A stretch of 64,000 bases of DNA from Pseudomonas yamanorum (GTDB lineage Bacteria; Pseudomonadota; Gammaproteobacteria; Pseudomonadales; Pseudomonadaceae), in assembly GCF_013386765.1 (NCBI RefSeq), contig NZ_JACARE010000003.1:312855-376854 (forward strand). The letters run 5' to 3'. Positions 48,071 to 56,831 of this stretch are shown piece after piece (position 1 is the first letter of the stretch; every line of letters starts with the position of its first letter). The notes under the pieces are model-generated. The model had not been told where the DNA came from. It saw only the letters and a list, made by a program, of their open reading frames with translations, and made no database searches. The translations under genes were made by a program, and so were the position numbers.

Positions 48071-50005
48071 GTGTCTGCCGTTCTCTCATTGTTACAAAGC
48101 CGGCTGTTGCGGCCGGTGTTCGTTACCCTAGGTATCGCTCTTTTGGTGCAAGTACTGGTGGCCGTCGCCCTGACGCGAAGCACCGTCACTGCATTGGAAG
48201 CGGATTTGGGCAATCGCCTGGGCGTCGACAGCCAGAAACTGTCCGGCGAGCTGGCGCAAGCCGGAAAGGAAGTGACATCCAGCCTGGACAGTTTGTCGTC
48301 CAGTACGCGCCAGCGGCTCACCAGTGGTTTGTCTTCACGTTTGCAGGAAGAGCAAAAGCAACTGCGTGCGACCCTGGAAAAAGACCTGCAGGACTCTGCC
48401 AGTGACATGGCGCAACTGCTCGCCTCGGTGGCGCCACGCGCCATGTGGGACAGTGATGTACCGACGCTGTCGGAGTTTGCCCGCAGAGCCCAGCGTAATC
48501 CCAACGTGTTGTTCGTGGTGTATGACGACGCGGCTGGCGAGCATCTGACCCGTTACCTCAACCGTGAAAACCCGATCAACCAGGCGCTGCTGGAGAAGGG
48601 CAAGGGCGATCGAGCCCTGGATAAAGTGTTGGACGCGGCGAAAAATGATCCCTCGGTGTTCTACGTCGAAGCGTCCATCAGCCCCAACGGCGTAGAGATC
48701 GGCAAGGTCCGCATGGGGGTTTCGACCGCCGCGGTAGAAGCTGACCTGGCCGCGCTGGATAAGCGGTTTGCTGCACTGATCGCCAGCGGTGACCAGTTGG
48801 TGGGCGACAGTCTTAAAGGTGCTGCTGCTGACAGCGCTGCGGCCATGGGTGCGCGTTTGCAGTCGGCGCAAGCCACCGCGACCCAAATGACCGCCAATAC
48901 CACCAGTGCGGTGCAAGAGGCCGCGGGCACGCTGCGCTGGCGCATCGGTATGGGCCTGGCGGTGGTAGGCTTTGGCGTGCTGTTGCTGATTGCCGTGGTG
49001 CTCGGGCGTCGGGTAGTCAATCGCCTGAAGCTGCTGATTGCCGCGATGGACGATCTGGCGGCGGGCGAGGGCGACCTGACCAAGCGCGTGCAGATCAACA
49101 GCCAGGATGAAATCGGTGACATGGCCTCGGCGGTCAATCGCTTTGTGGATAAGTTGCAACCGATCGTGCGTGAGGCGGGGGATGTGGCCCAGCGTACCGG
49201 CGTGGAAATCGGCGCGATGACCCTGCGCAACGCCGGTGCCGATGCGGCTGCCGGTTTGCAGCGTGATGAGGTTGCCGAAAGTCTTCGGGCGCTGTCGCAA
49301 ATGGCGGATGAGGCCCAGGCGGAAAGCCATGCGATGCAGGCGGCCTTGCAGCAGGTGGTGGATATCCGCCAGGCGACCGACGAAAACTCGCGTACTTCTG
49401 CCGAAGTGGGCAGCCTGATTGAGGCGTTGGCCGGGCAGGTGCAGGCCGGGTCCAAGGTGATCGAGCGCCTGGCTCAGCAGAGCGAGCAGATTGAGGTGGT
49501 ATTGACAGTGATCCATGGGATTGCCGAGCAAACCAATCTATTGGCGCTCAACGCGGCGATCGAGGCGGCGCGAGCCGGTGAGACCGGTCGCGGATTTGCC
49601 GTGGTGGCGGACGAGGTGCGTGCCCTTGCCAGTAAAACCCAGAGTTCTACCGGCGACATCCAGGCCCATATCGTGGCGTTGCAGCAAGGTGCCCGAGAGG
49701 CGGTGGAGACCATCGGCAAGGCCGGGCGCCAGGCCAGTGAAGGTTTGCTGGTGTTGCGCGACAGCGTGCGCCTGCAACAGTCGGTACAGGCTTCGGTGGA
49801 GCAGGTGCATGCCGCGATTGGCCTGGCGACGCGTGCGGCTGAGCATCAGGCGCAAGGTGCGCATGCGGTGCGTGGACGGGTGGAAATCATCCATGCCCAG
49901 GCTGAGCGGGCCGCTCAGGCGGTGGTGGAGACTACCGCCAGTGGCAAGGTGCTGGATGGGCTGGCGGCGCAGTTGAAGGCGAGCCTGGGGCAATTTCGGG
50001 CTTGA
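48071..50005 (+). CDS. Methyl-accepting chemotaxis protein
   Basis: A 644-residue chemoreceptor. Order: membrane helix about 14-34; periplasmic mostly helical and small sensor region 35-285 (ligand type unknown); second helix about 292-312; HAMP ([20 protein letters not shown]); methylation helices; and the signalling tip ([20 protein letters not shown], then [14 protein letters not shown]). The C-terminus FRA lacks the CheR-docking pentapeptide. I chose GTG at 48071 because GGAGGG lies 7 bases before it. ATG 48044 is possible. The open frame back to 47975 overlaps the sigma-54 promoter and is not used. Not linked to a chemotaxis operon here. Confidence 0.93.
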   Translation: MSAVLSLLQSRLLRPVFVTLGIALLVQVLVAVALTRSTVTALEADLGNRLGVDSQKLSGELAQAGKEVTSSLDSLSSSTRQRLTSGLSSRLQEEQKQLRATLEKDLQDSASDMAQLLASVAPRAMWDSDVPTLSEFARRAQRNPNVLFVVYDDAAGEHLTRYLNRENPINQALLEKGKGDRALDKVLDAAKNDPSVFYVEASISPNGVEIGKVRMGVSTAAVEADLAALDKRFAALIASGDQLVGDSLKGAAADSAAAMGARLQSAQATATQMTANTTSAVQEAAGTLRWRIGMGLAVVGFGVLLLIAVVLGRRVVNRLKLLIAAMDDLAAGEGDLTKRVQINSQDEIGDMASAVNRFVDKLQPIVREAGDVAQRTGVEIGAMTLRNAGADAAAGLQRDEVAESLRALSQMADEAQAESHAMQAALQQVVDIRQATDENSRTSAEVGSLIEALAGQVQAGSKVIERLAQQSEQIEVVLTVIHGIAEQTNLLALNAAIEAARAGETGRGFAVVADEVRALASKTQSSTGDIQAHIVALQQGAREAVETIGKAGRQASEGLLVLRDSVRLQQSVQASVEQVHAAIGLATRAAEHQAQGAHAVRGRVEIIHAQAERAAQAVVETTASGKVLDGLAAQLKASLGQFRA

Positions 50006-50023
50006 TGTTGTCTGGTTGGGCCT

Positions 50024-50107
50024 CATCGCAGGCAAGCCAGCTCCCACATTTGACCGCATTCCAAAGTTGGAACTCGGTCGAGTGTGGGAGCTGGCTTGCC
50101 TGCGATG
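50024..50107. repeat. REP doublet, inward orientation (GGGAGCTGGCTTGCCTGCGAT type)
   Basis: Here the arms face the other way: CATCGCAGGCAAGCCAGCTC comes first and GAGCTGGCTTGCCTGCGATG last, about 35 bases apart. It lies in the convergent gap between the chemoreceptor gene and the ABC permease gene. Confidence 0.85.
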
Positions 50108-50113
50108 GCGACT

Positions 50114-51679
50114 TCAGCGGCTCAGATACATCCGTGTCGTAAGCAGATACACCGGCAGTCCCGACACCAGAATCAACAATGCCGCATAAGGCGCCGCTGC
50201 CGCGAATTCCACATTCGAGGTATGCGCCCATACGGCAGTCGCCAAGGTATTCAGCCCGGTCGGACTGAGCAGTAACGTCGCCGTCAATTCCTTCATCGCA
50301 TCCAGAAACACCAGCGCGAACGCCGCCCCCAATGCCGGGAAAATAATCGGCAACGTCACCCGACAAAACGCACTGAACGACGACGCTCCCAGCGTTCGCG
50401 CCGCCTCTTCCAGCTGCGGTGCCGCTTTGTTCAGCGCCGTGCGAATCGGCGCCTGGGCCAGCGGCAAAAACAGCAACGCATACGCGATCAGCAACAACGC
50501 CGAGGTCTGATACAGCGCCGGCACGTAATGCAGGGCGAAATACACCAGCGTCAGCGCAATCACCAGGCCGGGCAGGGCGTGCAGCAAGTACGGCAGGCGT
50601 TCGGCCCACAGCGCGAGCTGGCCCTTGTAGCGCACCACCAGCAAGCCCACCGGCACGGCAAACAACAGGCAAAGCGCTGCGCCGCCCAGGGACAGCGCCA
50701 GGGAAGACAGCAGCGCCTCGCTGATCTCGGCGACCGGAAATGCTGCCGAGCTGCCCACGGCCAGCCAATAGCCGAGCATGCCCAATGGAATGCCGCTGCC
50801 AATGATCGCCAGGAGCAAGCAATACAGTTGTCCCAGCGACGTACATTTACCCAGTCGAACCTGTTCGGCATGCCTTGCCGCGCCCTGGCCGGTGCGCACA
50901 TGCCGGCCGTTGCCGCGTACCCGCAGCTCCAGCCAGAGCAGCGTCAGGCACATCACCAGCAGCACCGCCGAGAGCATCGCCGCATTGGCGTTGCTGAACT
51001 CCAGCTCGAATTGCTGATAGATCGCGGTGGTAAAAGTCTGCAGGCCAATGATCGACAGCGCGCCAAACTCCACCAGCATGTGCAGGGCAATCAACAGTGC
51101 GCCGGCCAGCAGTGAGGGCCACAGCAAGGGCAGCGTGATGCGAAAGAACACGCCCCAGCGATTCAGTCCCAGGGTGCGGGCCGATTCTTCCAGGGACGGA
51201 TCAAGATTGCGCAGAGTCGCCGCCACCGGCAGGAACACCAGCGGGTATTTGGACAGGGTCATCACCAGGATCGCTCCGCCCAACCCTTCAAAGTTGGCGC
51301 TCAGCGAAACCCAGGTAAAGCTGCTGACAAATGCTGGCACCGCAAAAGGCAGGCACAGAACCACTCCCCAGATACGCCGCCCCGGCAAATTGCTGCGTTC
51401 CAGCAGCCAGGCCAGCGACAGGCCGATCACGCCGCACGCCACGGTCACGCCGACCATCAGCGCCAGGGTGTTGCGCAGCAGTCCGAACACATAAGGTCGC
51501 CACAGCAAGTGCACGGCCTCGGCCCAGCCTGCTTGCCAGGCCTTGAGGCCGACATACGCCAGCGGCAGCAGGCTCAGGCCTACCAGCAGCAGGACGGGCA
51601 GCAATAACCAGATCGAAGGGCGTTTGCGTCTCGGCGTAAAACCCCCGCGCAGGGCGGGGGCGGGGAGCGATGGGTTCAT
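50114..51679 (-). CDS. Ferric-iron-type ABC transporter permease (FbpB/HitB-like)
   Basis: A 521-residue permease made of two fused BPD-type halves of about six helices each, the layout of FbpB/HitB/ThiP permeases. Both halves have the EAA-type cytoplasmic loop: EESARTLGLNRWGVFFRITLP at about residues 150-175 and EEAARTLGASSFSAFCRVTLP later (each trimmed here by reading). It shares a one-base overlap with the upstream substrate-binding gene. No ATPase gene lies in this operon. Confidence 0.9.
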   Translation of the reverse strand: MNPSLPAPALRGGFTPRRKRPSIWLLLPVLLLVGLSLLPLAYVGLKAWQAGWAEAVHLLWRPYVFGLLRNTLALMVGVTVACGVIGLSLAWLLERSNLPGRRIWGVVLCLPFAVPAFVSSFTWVSLSANFEGLGGAILVMTLSKYPLVFLPVAATLRNLDPSLEESARTLGLNRWGVFFRITLPLLWPSLLAGALLIALHMLVEFGALSIIGLQTFTTAIYQQFELEFSNANAAMLSAVLLVMCLTLLWLELRVRGNGRHVRTGQGAARHAEQVRLGKCTSLGQLYCLLLAIIGSGIPLGMLGYWLAVGSSAAFPVAEISEALLSSLALSLGGAALCLLFAVPVGLLVVRYKGQLALWAERLPYLLHALPGLVIALTLVYFALHYVPALYQTSALLLIAYALLFLPLAQAPIRTALNKAAPQLEEAARTLGASSFSAFCRVTLPIIFPALGAAFALVFLDAMKELTATLLLSPTGLNTLATAVWAHTSNVEFAAAAPYAALLILVSGLPVYLLTTRMYLSR

Positions 51680-52704
51680 CAGTTCAAGCCAACGTCACGT
51701 TCCAGTTCCAGGGCTTCTTCGGCGTTGCCCAGGTCGGCCGGGGTGACTTTCGGCGGTTGCAGCTCGCTGAAAGGCTTGAGGCCACGGTTGGATTGCATGC
51801 CTTTGCGCAGCGGGTATTCAGCGGAGGTGTTGGTGATTACCCGCTGGCCTTCTTCGCTGGCCATGAAGGCCAGCAGTTGCTGGGCTTCTTTTGGATGCTT
51901 GCTGGATTTCAGCGCAGCCGCGGCAGATACGGTGATCAGGCCGCCCGCATCACCGTTGGTGAAGTAGTGCAGTTGCGAATCCAGGTTGGTTTTTTCTTTC
52001 TTCAGGGCGAACCAGTAGTAGTTGTTCACCAGTACCGTAGCGACTTCGCCGTTTTCCACGGCTTTGAGCGCAACCATGTTGTTGCTGTAGACCTTGCCGA
52101 ACGCTCGCAGGCCGGTCAGCCATTCTTCAGCCGCTTCGCGCCCGTGCAGCTTGATGATCGCGACAGCCTGTTCCTGGAACGCGCCGCTGGTGGGTACGAA
52201 ACCGACCTTGCCTTGCCACTCGGGACCGGCGAAATCCAGTACCGACTTGGGCAGGTCTTTCTCGGCGATCAGTTTCGGGTTGAAAGCCACGACGCGGGTA
52301 CGTGCGGTCACGCCCATCCAGGCGCCGTTGGCGGCCACGTACTCCTTGGGCAGAACGTCGAGGGTGCTGGCGTCGATGGTTGCCAGCAGGCCTTGCTCGC
52401 CGAGCTTATTCAGCGGCGGCGATTCTTCGGTGTAGATCACGTCGGCAGGGGAGCGGTCGCCTTCTTCCACGACCTGGCTGGCCAGCTGGTTGCTGCTGCC
52501 CTTGCGCACATTGACGTGGATGCCGGTCTTGGCTTCGAAGGCCTTGGCAAGTTCATCGCCGACCTCCTTGTGTTGGCCGTTGTACAAGGTCAGTGCAACC
52601 TTGTCGGCAGAATAGGCAGCGGGCGAGAGCAGGGTCAGGCCGAGCAGAGTGATGGTCAGGCCACGCAGAAGGGATGTCTTGAGACGGGTATCGCGGATCA
52701 TCAT
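51679..52704 (-). CDS. Ferric-iron-type ABC transporter substrate-binding protein (FbpA/HitA-like)
   Basis: A 341-residue periplasmic binding protein. The signal peptide ends in LTLLSPAAYSA, before DKVALTLYNGQHKEVG. Family marks for Fe(III) binders are YNGQH near the N-terminus and the twin-tyrosine region NNYYWFALKKE in the second half, where iron ligands lie. GAGGAA precedes paired ATGs (52704 or 52701). It heads a two-gene operon with the permease. Similar sequences also bind other small ligands, so iron is likely but not certain. Confidence 0.88.
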   Translation of the reverse strand: MMIRDTRLKTSLLRGLTITLLGLTLLSPAAYSADKVALTLYNGQHKEVGDELAKAFEAKTGIHVNVRKGSSNQLASQVVEEGDRSPADVIYTEESPPLNKLGEQGLLATIDASTLDVLPKEYVAANGAWMGVTARTRVVAFNPKLIAEKDLPKSVLDFAGPEWQGKVGFVPTSGAFQEQAVAIIKLHGREAAEEWLTGLRAFGKVYSNNMVALKAVENGEVATVLVNNYYWFALKKEKTNLDSQLHYFTNGDAGGLITVSAAAALKSSKHPKEAQQLLAFMASEEGQRVITNTSAEYPLRKGMQSNRGLKPFSELQPPKVTPADLGNAEEALELERDVGLN

Positions 52705-52717
52705 CCGGGGTTTTCCT

Positions 52718-52769
52718 CACTTGAGTGCAACAAATCCTTACAAGGATAAACGATAAAACTTCTCAAGTG
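52718..52769 (-). promoter_or_regulatory. Nested inverted repeats before the iron-transporter operon
   Basis: An outer perfect inverted repeat, CACTTGAG (52718) and CTCAAGTG (52762), encloses an inner one, ATCCTT-AC-AAGGAT (52734-52747). The proximal outer arm runs directly into the GAGGAA ribosome site of the binding-protein gene. It may be an operator or a 5'-UTR fold that hides the ribosome site. I do not see a convincing Fur box. Confidence 0.55.
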
Positions 52770-52814
52770 CGGACGAGGGGGAAATCACCGGGAAGGTTTT
52801 CAAACCCCGGAAAC

Positions 52815-52840
52815 GAAAAAACCCGCTTTCGCGGGTTTGA
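52815..52840 (-). terminator. Terminator of tRNA-Leu unit 1
   Basis: On the minus strand: AAACCCGC-GAAA-GCGGGTTTTTTC, a stem with GAAA loop and T-run 9 bases after the tRNA 3' end. Confidence 0.9.
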
Positions 52841-52848
52841 TCTGAATT

Positions 52849-52935
52849 TGGTGCCCAGGAGAAGACTCGAACTTCCACGACCTTGCGATCACCAGCACCT
52901 GAAGCTGGCGTGTCTACCAATTTCACCACCTGGGC
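52849..52935 (-). tRNA. tRNA-Leu (anticodon CAG), copy 1
   Basis: An 87-base class II tRNA read on the minus strand, GCCCAGGTGGTGAAATTGGT... to ...CTCCTGGGCACCA. The acceptor stem GCCCAGG pairs with CCTGGGC; the anticodon arm is CCAGC-TTCAGGT-GCTGG with anticodon CAG; the long variable arm and GTTCGAGTC T-loop are present, and CCA is encoded. It reads CUG, the commonest leucine codon in this genome's genes. Copy 2 at 53112 is identical. Confidence 0.97.
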
Positions 52936-52938
52936 ATT

Positions 52939-52962
52939 ATCAACAACGCTTGCGCTGTTGAT
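52939..52962 (-). other. 5'-leader hairpin of tRNA-Leu unit 1
   Basis: On the minus strand ATCAACAGCG-CAAG-CGTTGTTGAT forms ten pairs (one G:U) with a 4-base loop. It starts about where transcription should begin and ends 3 bases before the tRNA. Confidence 0.65.
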
Positions 52963-52969
52963 GGAGCGA

Positions 52970-52998
52970 ACTATACGGAGGGCTTTTTGATCTGTAAA
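52970..52998 (-). promoter_or_regulatory. Promoter of tRNA-Leu unit 1
   Basis: On the minus strand: TTTACA, 17-base spacer, TATAGT. The bases upstream of -35 (about 52999-53045) are very A+T-rich and may act as an UP element. Confidence 0.85.
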
Positions 52999-53055
52999 CC
53001 CCTGATTCAAAAATATAAATCAAGATTCTTGTTAAAAATCAAAGGCCTGAAACGC

Positions 53056-53080
53056 AAAAACCCGCTTTCGCGGGTTTTTG
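53056..53080 (-). terminator. Terminator of tRNA-Leu unit 2
   Basis: On the minus strand CAAAAACCCGC-GAAA-GCGGGTTTTTG, nearly the same stem as for unit 1 and symmetrical in its A/T tracts, so possibly bidirectional. Confidence 0.88.
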
Positions 53081-53111
53081 GAGACTCGAGGAAGAACCTT
53101 GAGTTTGAAAT

Positions 53112-53198
53112 TGGTGCCCAGGAGAAGACTCGAACTTCCACGACCTTGCGATCACCAGCACCTGAAGCTGGCGTGTCTACCAATTTCACCACCTGGGC
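53112..53198 (-). tRNA. tRNA-Leu (anticodon CAG), copy 2
   Basis: Identical over all 87 bases to the copy at 52849, with encoded CCA. It is the upstream unit on the minus strand and has its own promoter and terminator. Two tRNA-Leu genes next to rnr are also found in P. aeruginosa. Confidence 0.97.
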
Positions 53199-53201
53199 AG
53201 C

Positions 53202-53225
53202 ATCAACAACGTTGCCGTCGTCGAT
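53202..53225 (-). other. 5'-leader hairpin of tRNA-Leu unit 2
   Basis: On the minus strand ATCGACGAC-GGCAAC-GTTGTTGAT forms nine pairs, two of them G:U. It has the same 3-base spacing to the tRNA as unit 1, with a changed sequence but kept pairing. Confidence 0.65.
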
Positions 53226-53232
53226 GGCGCGC

Positions 53233-53261
53233 ACTATACGGACCGCTTTTTGCGCTGTAAA
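53233..53261 (-). promoter_or_regulatory. Promoter of tRNA-Leu unit 2
   Basis: On the minus strand: TTTACA, 17-base spacer, TATAGT, then a G+C-rich discriminator (GCGCGCC) typical of promoters under stringent control. Hexamers are the same as in unit 1. Confidence 0.85.
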
Positions 53262-53422
53262 GCCCCGTTATCAAAAAAGCCTGGAAAATTTCGCGGGCGG
53301 TCGCGCAAGGTGCATTCCAAGGGCTACAAAGTGCTTTTACGGGCTTGTTGACACCTGAAATTTCCCGTTTCAATACGCGTATGCCAAACTAACCCGCATA
53401 TAGACAAGGTGAAAACTCTCTA

Positions 53423-56056
53423 ATGGCCGATTGGCAGTCCCTCGATCCCGAGGCCGCTCGTGAAGCGGAAAAATATGAAAACCCTATTCCTAGCCGCGAA
53501 CTGATCCTGGCGCATCTCGCCGATCGGGGTTCGCCTGCTAGCCGCGAGCAGCTGGTTGAAGAATTCGGTCTGACCACCGAAGACCAACTCGAAGCCCTGC
53601 GTCGCCGCCTGCGCGCCATGGAGCGCGATGCCCAGTTGATCTACACCCGCCGTGGCACATACGCCCCTGTGGACAAGCTCGACCTGATCCTCGGCCGCAT
53701 CGCCGGCCACCGTGACGGTTTCGGCTTCCTGATCCCGGACGATGGCAGCGACGACCTGTTCATGAGCCCGGCGCAAATGCGCCTGGTGTTCGATGGCGAC
53801 CGTGCACTGGCGCGCGTTTCCGGCCTCGACCGTCGCGGTCGCCGTGAAGGTGTGATCGTCGAAGTGGTATCCCGTGCCCACGAGTCCATCGTCGGCCGTT
53901 ACTTCGAAGAAGGCGGCATCGGCTTTGTCGTGCCGGATAACCCGAAGGTCCAGCAGGAAGTGCTGATCACCCCGGGCCGTAATGGCGCCGCCAAGGTCGG
54001 TCAGTTCGTCGAGGTGAAAATCACCCACTGGCCAACTGCGCGCTTCCAGCCACAGGGCGATATCGTTGAAGTGGTCGGCAACTACATGGCGCCGGGCATG
54101 GAAATCGATGTTGCGCTGCGCACCTACGATATCCCTCACGTCTGGCCTGAGGCGGTGCTGAAAGAAGCCGCCAAGCTCAAGCCGGAAGTGGAAGAAAAAG
54201 ACAAAGAGAAACGCATCGACCTGCGTCATCTGCCGTTCGTCACCATTGACGGCGAAGATGCCCGCGACTTCGACGATGCGGTCTACTGCGAAGCCAAGCC
54301 CGGCAAACTGCGCCTGTTCTCCGGCGGCTGGAAGTTGTTCGTCGCGATTGCCGACGTGTCCAGCTACGTGAAGATCGGCTCGGCCCTGGACAACGAAGCC
54401 CAGGTGCGCGGCAACTCGGTGTACTTCCCTGAGCGCGTAATCCCGATGCTGCCTGAGCAGCTGTCCAACGGCCTGTGCTCCCTGAACCCGAAAGTCGACC
54501 GTTTGGCCATGGTGTGCGAGATGACCATCTCGAAAACCGGCGAAATGACTGACTACCAGTTCTACGAAGCGGTGATCCACTCCCAGGCCCGCCTGACCTA
54601 CAACAAGGTCAGCACCATCCTGGAGCAGCCGAAAACCAGCGAAGCCAAAGCCTTGCGCGGTGAGTACGGCCATGTCGTGCCGCACCTCAAGCAGCTCTAT
54701 GCGCTGTACAAGGTGCTGCTGGACGCTCGTCACGTGCGTGGCGCGATCGACTTCGAAACCCAGGAAACCCGGATTGTCTTCGGTTCCGAGCGCAAGATCG
54801 CCGCGATCACCCCGACCACGCGCAACGATGCTCACAAGCTGATCGAGGAATGCATGCTGGCCGCCAACGTGGCCACCGCAGAATTCCTGAAGAAGCACGA
54901 GATTCCAGCGTTGTACCGGGTGCACGACGGCCCGCCGCCGGAGCGTCTGGAGAAGCTGCGCGCGTTCCTCGGTGAGCTCGGCCTGTCCCTGCACAAAGGC
55001 AAGGACGGCCCGACGCCGAAGGACTATCAGGCACTGTTGGCCAGCATCAAGGACCGTCCGGATTACCACGTGATCCAGACCGTGATGCTGCGCTCCCTGA
55101 GCCAGGCGGTGTACAGCGCTGATAACCAGGGCCACTTCGGCCTGAATTACGAGGCGTACACCCACTTCACCTCGCCGATTCGCCGTTACCCGGACTTGCT
55201 CACGCACCGGGCGATCCGCAGCGTGATCCATTCCAAGCAGAACACCCTGCACGTCAAGCGCGCCGGTGCCATGACCATTCCGAAGGCACGGATCTATCCG
55301 TACGACGAAGCGGCCCTGGAACAGTTGGGCGAGCAGTGCTCCATGAGCGAGCGCCGTGCCGACGAAGCCACCCGCGACGTAGTGAACTGGCTCAAGTGCG
55401 AGTTCATGAAGGATCGCGTTGGCGAATCGTTCCCGGGTGTGATCACCGCCGTGACCGGTTTTGGCCTGTTCGTCGAACTGACCGACATCTACGTCGAGGG
55501 CCTGGTGCACGTCACCGCCTTGCCGGGTGACTACTACCACTTCGACCCTGTGCATCACCGCCTGGCGGGCGAGCGCACCGGTCGCAGCTTCCGTTTGGGC
55601 GATACCGTGGAAGTGCAGGTCATGCGCGTCGACCTCGACGAGCGCAAGATCGACTTCGGCATGCCGGACAAGCCAGCCGAACCGACTGGTCGTAAAAAAC
55701 GTGGCAGCGAAACTGCAGCCCCGGCCTCCAAAGGCAAAGGTGCTCCTGCGAAAGCAGTGGTCGCCGAGCCTGCGCCAGCCAAGGCGCCGCGTCGTTCGTC
55801 TGCCAAGGACAAGGCCCCTGAAGCCTACCGCCCAAGCGACGCTGCGGCGAAAAACGCCGAGCTGCGCAAGAGCCGCGAGTTGAAGCAGCAGTTGCTCAAC
55901 GAAGCCAAAAGCGGTGGTAAAGCGGCGTCTGGGGGAAAGTCCCGCGAGGCGGAAAAACCGTCGAGCAAGCCGAGTAAACACCGTAAAGGCCCGCCAAAAG
56001 CGGGTTCGGCCCCCGCCAAAAGCGGCGGGTCGCGCAAACCTAAGGCCAAGTCATGA
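53423..56056 (+). CDS. rnr: Ribonuclease R
   Basis: RNase R is a 3'-to-5' exoribonuclease that can digest structured RNA and takes part in ribosome and tRNA quality control. The 877-residue protein has an N-terminal helix-turn-helix and cold-shock domains, the RNB core with DGEDARDFDDAVYC near residue 276 (metal aspartates), an S1 domain (VITAVTGFGLFVEL) and a long Lys/Ala-rich tail from about 745. Lies beside rlmB with a four-base overlap, as in E. coli. Confidence 0.97.
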   Translation: MADWQSLDPEAAREAEKYENPIPSRELILAHLADRGSPASREQLVEEFGLTTEDQLEALRRRLRAMERDAQLIYTRRGTYAPVDKLDLILGRIAGHRDGFGFLIPDDGSDDLFMSPAQMRLVFDGDRALARVSGLDRRGRREGVIVEVVSRAHESIVGRYFEEGGIGFVVPDNPKVQQEVLITPGRNGAAKVGQFVEVKITHWPTARFQPQGDIVEVVGNYMAPGMEIDVALRTYDIPHVWPEAVLKEAAKLKPEVEEKDKEKRIDLRHLPFVTIDGEDARDFDDAVYCEAKPGKLRLFSGGWKLFVAIADVSSYVKIGSALDNEAQVRGNSVYFPERVIPMLPEQLSNGLCSLNPKVDRLAMVCEMTISKTGEMTDYQFYEAVIHSQARLTYNKVSTILEQPKTSEAKALRGEYGHVVPHLKQLYALYKVLLDARHVRGAIDFETQETRIVFGSERKIAAITPTTRNDAHKLIEECMLAANVATAEFLKKHEIPALYRVHDGPPPERLEKLRAFLGELGLSLHKGKDGPTPKDYQALLASIKDRPDYHVIQTVMLRSLSQAVYSADNQGHFGLNYEAYTHFTSPIRRYPDLLTHRAIRSVIHSKQNTLHVKRAGAMTIPKARIYPYDEAALEQLGEQCSMSERRADEATRDVVNWLKCEFMKDRVGESFPGVITAVTGFGLFVELTDIYVEGLVHVTALPGDYYHFDPVHHRLAGERTGRSFRLGDTVEVQVMRVDLDERKIDFGMPDKPAEPTGRKKRGSETAAPASKGKGAPAKAVVAEPAPAKAPRRSSAKDKAPEAYRPSDAAAKNAELRKSRELKQQLLNEAKSGGKAASGGKSREAEKPSSKPSKHRKGPPKAGSAPAKSGGSRKPKAKS

Positions 56057-56808
56057 GTCTGGAAAAAATCTACGGCGTACACGCCGTAGAAGCATTGCTG
56101 CGTCACCACCCGAAACGCGTCAAACAGGTGTGGTTGGCGGAAGGCCGTAGCGAGCCGCGCGTTCAAGCGCTGGTGGAGCTGGCGAACCAAAACAAGGTTG
56201 CCATCGGCCAGGCCGAACGTCGCGAAATGGACGTTTGGGTCGAAGGTGTTCACCAAGGCGTGGTCGCGGACGTAAGCCCGAGCCAGGTCTGGGGTGAAGC
56301 AATGCTCGACGAGCTGCTCGATCGCACCGAAGGCGCACCGCTGTTGCTGGTGCTCGACGGCGTGACCGACCCGCACAACCTCGGCGCCTGCCTGCGTTCT
56401 GCCGATGCTGCCGGTGCGCTGGCGGTGATCGTGCCTAAAGACAAGTCGGCAACCCTGACGCCTGTGGTGCGTAAAGTCGCCTGCGGCGCGGCGGAAGTGA
56501 TTCCGCTGGTGGCCGTGACCAACCTGGCGCGTACCCTGGAGAAACTCCAGCAACGCGGCCTGTGGATCGTGGGTACGGCGGGGGAGGCCGAGGTCAGCAT
56601 TTATGACCAGGACCTCACCGGCCCGACCATCCTGATCATGGGTGCCGAAGGCAAGGGCATGCGTCGCCTGACGCGCGAGCATTGCGACTACCTGGTGCAC
56701 CTGCCGATGGCCGGTAGCGTCAGCAGCCTCAACGTTTCAGTCGCAACGGGCGTCTGCCTGTTCGAAGCCCGGCGCCAGCGTGGCGCCAAGGCCAAAGCTA
56801 AAAAGTAA
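56053..56808 (+). CDS. rlmB: 23S rRNA (guanosine-2'-O-)-methyltransferase RlmB
   Basis: RlmB methylates the ribose of G2251 in 23S rRNA. The 251-residue SPOUT enzyme has an N-terminal L30-like substrate-binding domain (YGVHAVEALLRHHPKRVKQV) and the knotted cofactor site (LDGVTDPHNLGACLRSADAA, LIMGAEGKGMRRL, LPMAGSVSSLNVSVA). ATG at 56053 overlaps the rnr stop (ATGA), so it shares the rnr message. Confidence 0.96.
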   Translation: MSLEKIYGVHAVEALLRHHPKRVKQVWLAEGRSEPRVQALVELANQNKVAIGQAERREMDVWVEGVHQGVVADVSPSQVWGEAMLDELLDRTEGAPLLLVLDGVTDPHNLGACLRSADAAGALAVIVPKDKSATLTPVVRKVACGAAEVIPLVAVTNLARTLEKLQQRGLWIVGTAGEAEVSIYDQDLTGPTILIMGAEGKGMRRLTREHCDYLVHLPMAGSVSSLNVSVATGVCLFEARRQRGAKAKAKK

Positions 56809-56831
56809 GACTTGAGATCGACGCAAGACCC

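Noticed and set aside
52740..52765. Fur box before the iron-type ABC operon (GATAAACGATAAAA)
   Set aside because: The GATAA repeats are spaced by one base too many and the right half does not match the 19-base consensus.
53420..55981. An 853-codon minus-strand open frame opposite rnr
   Set aside because: Mirrors almost the whole of rnr; composition typical of a high-GC shadow frame.
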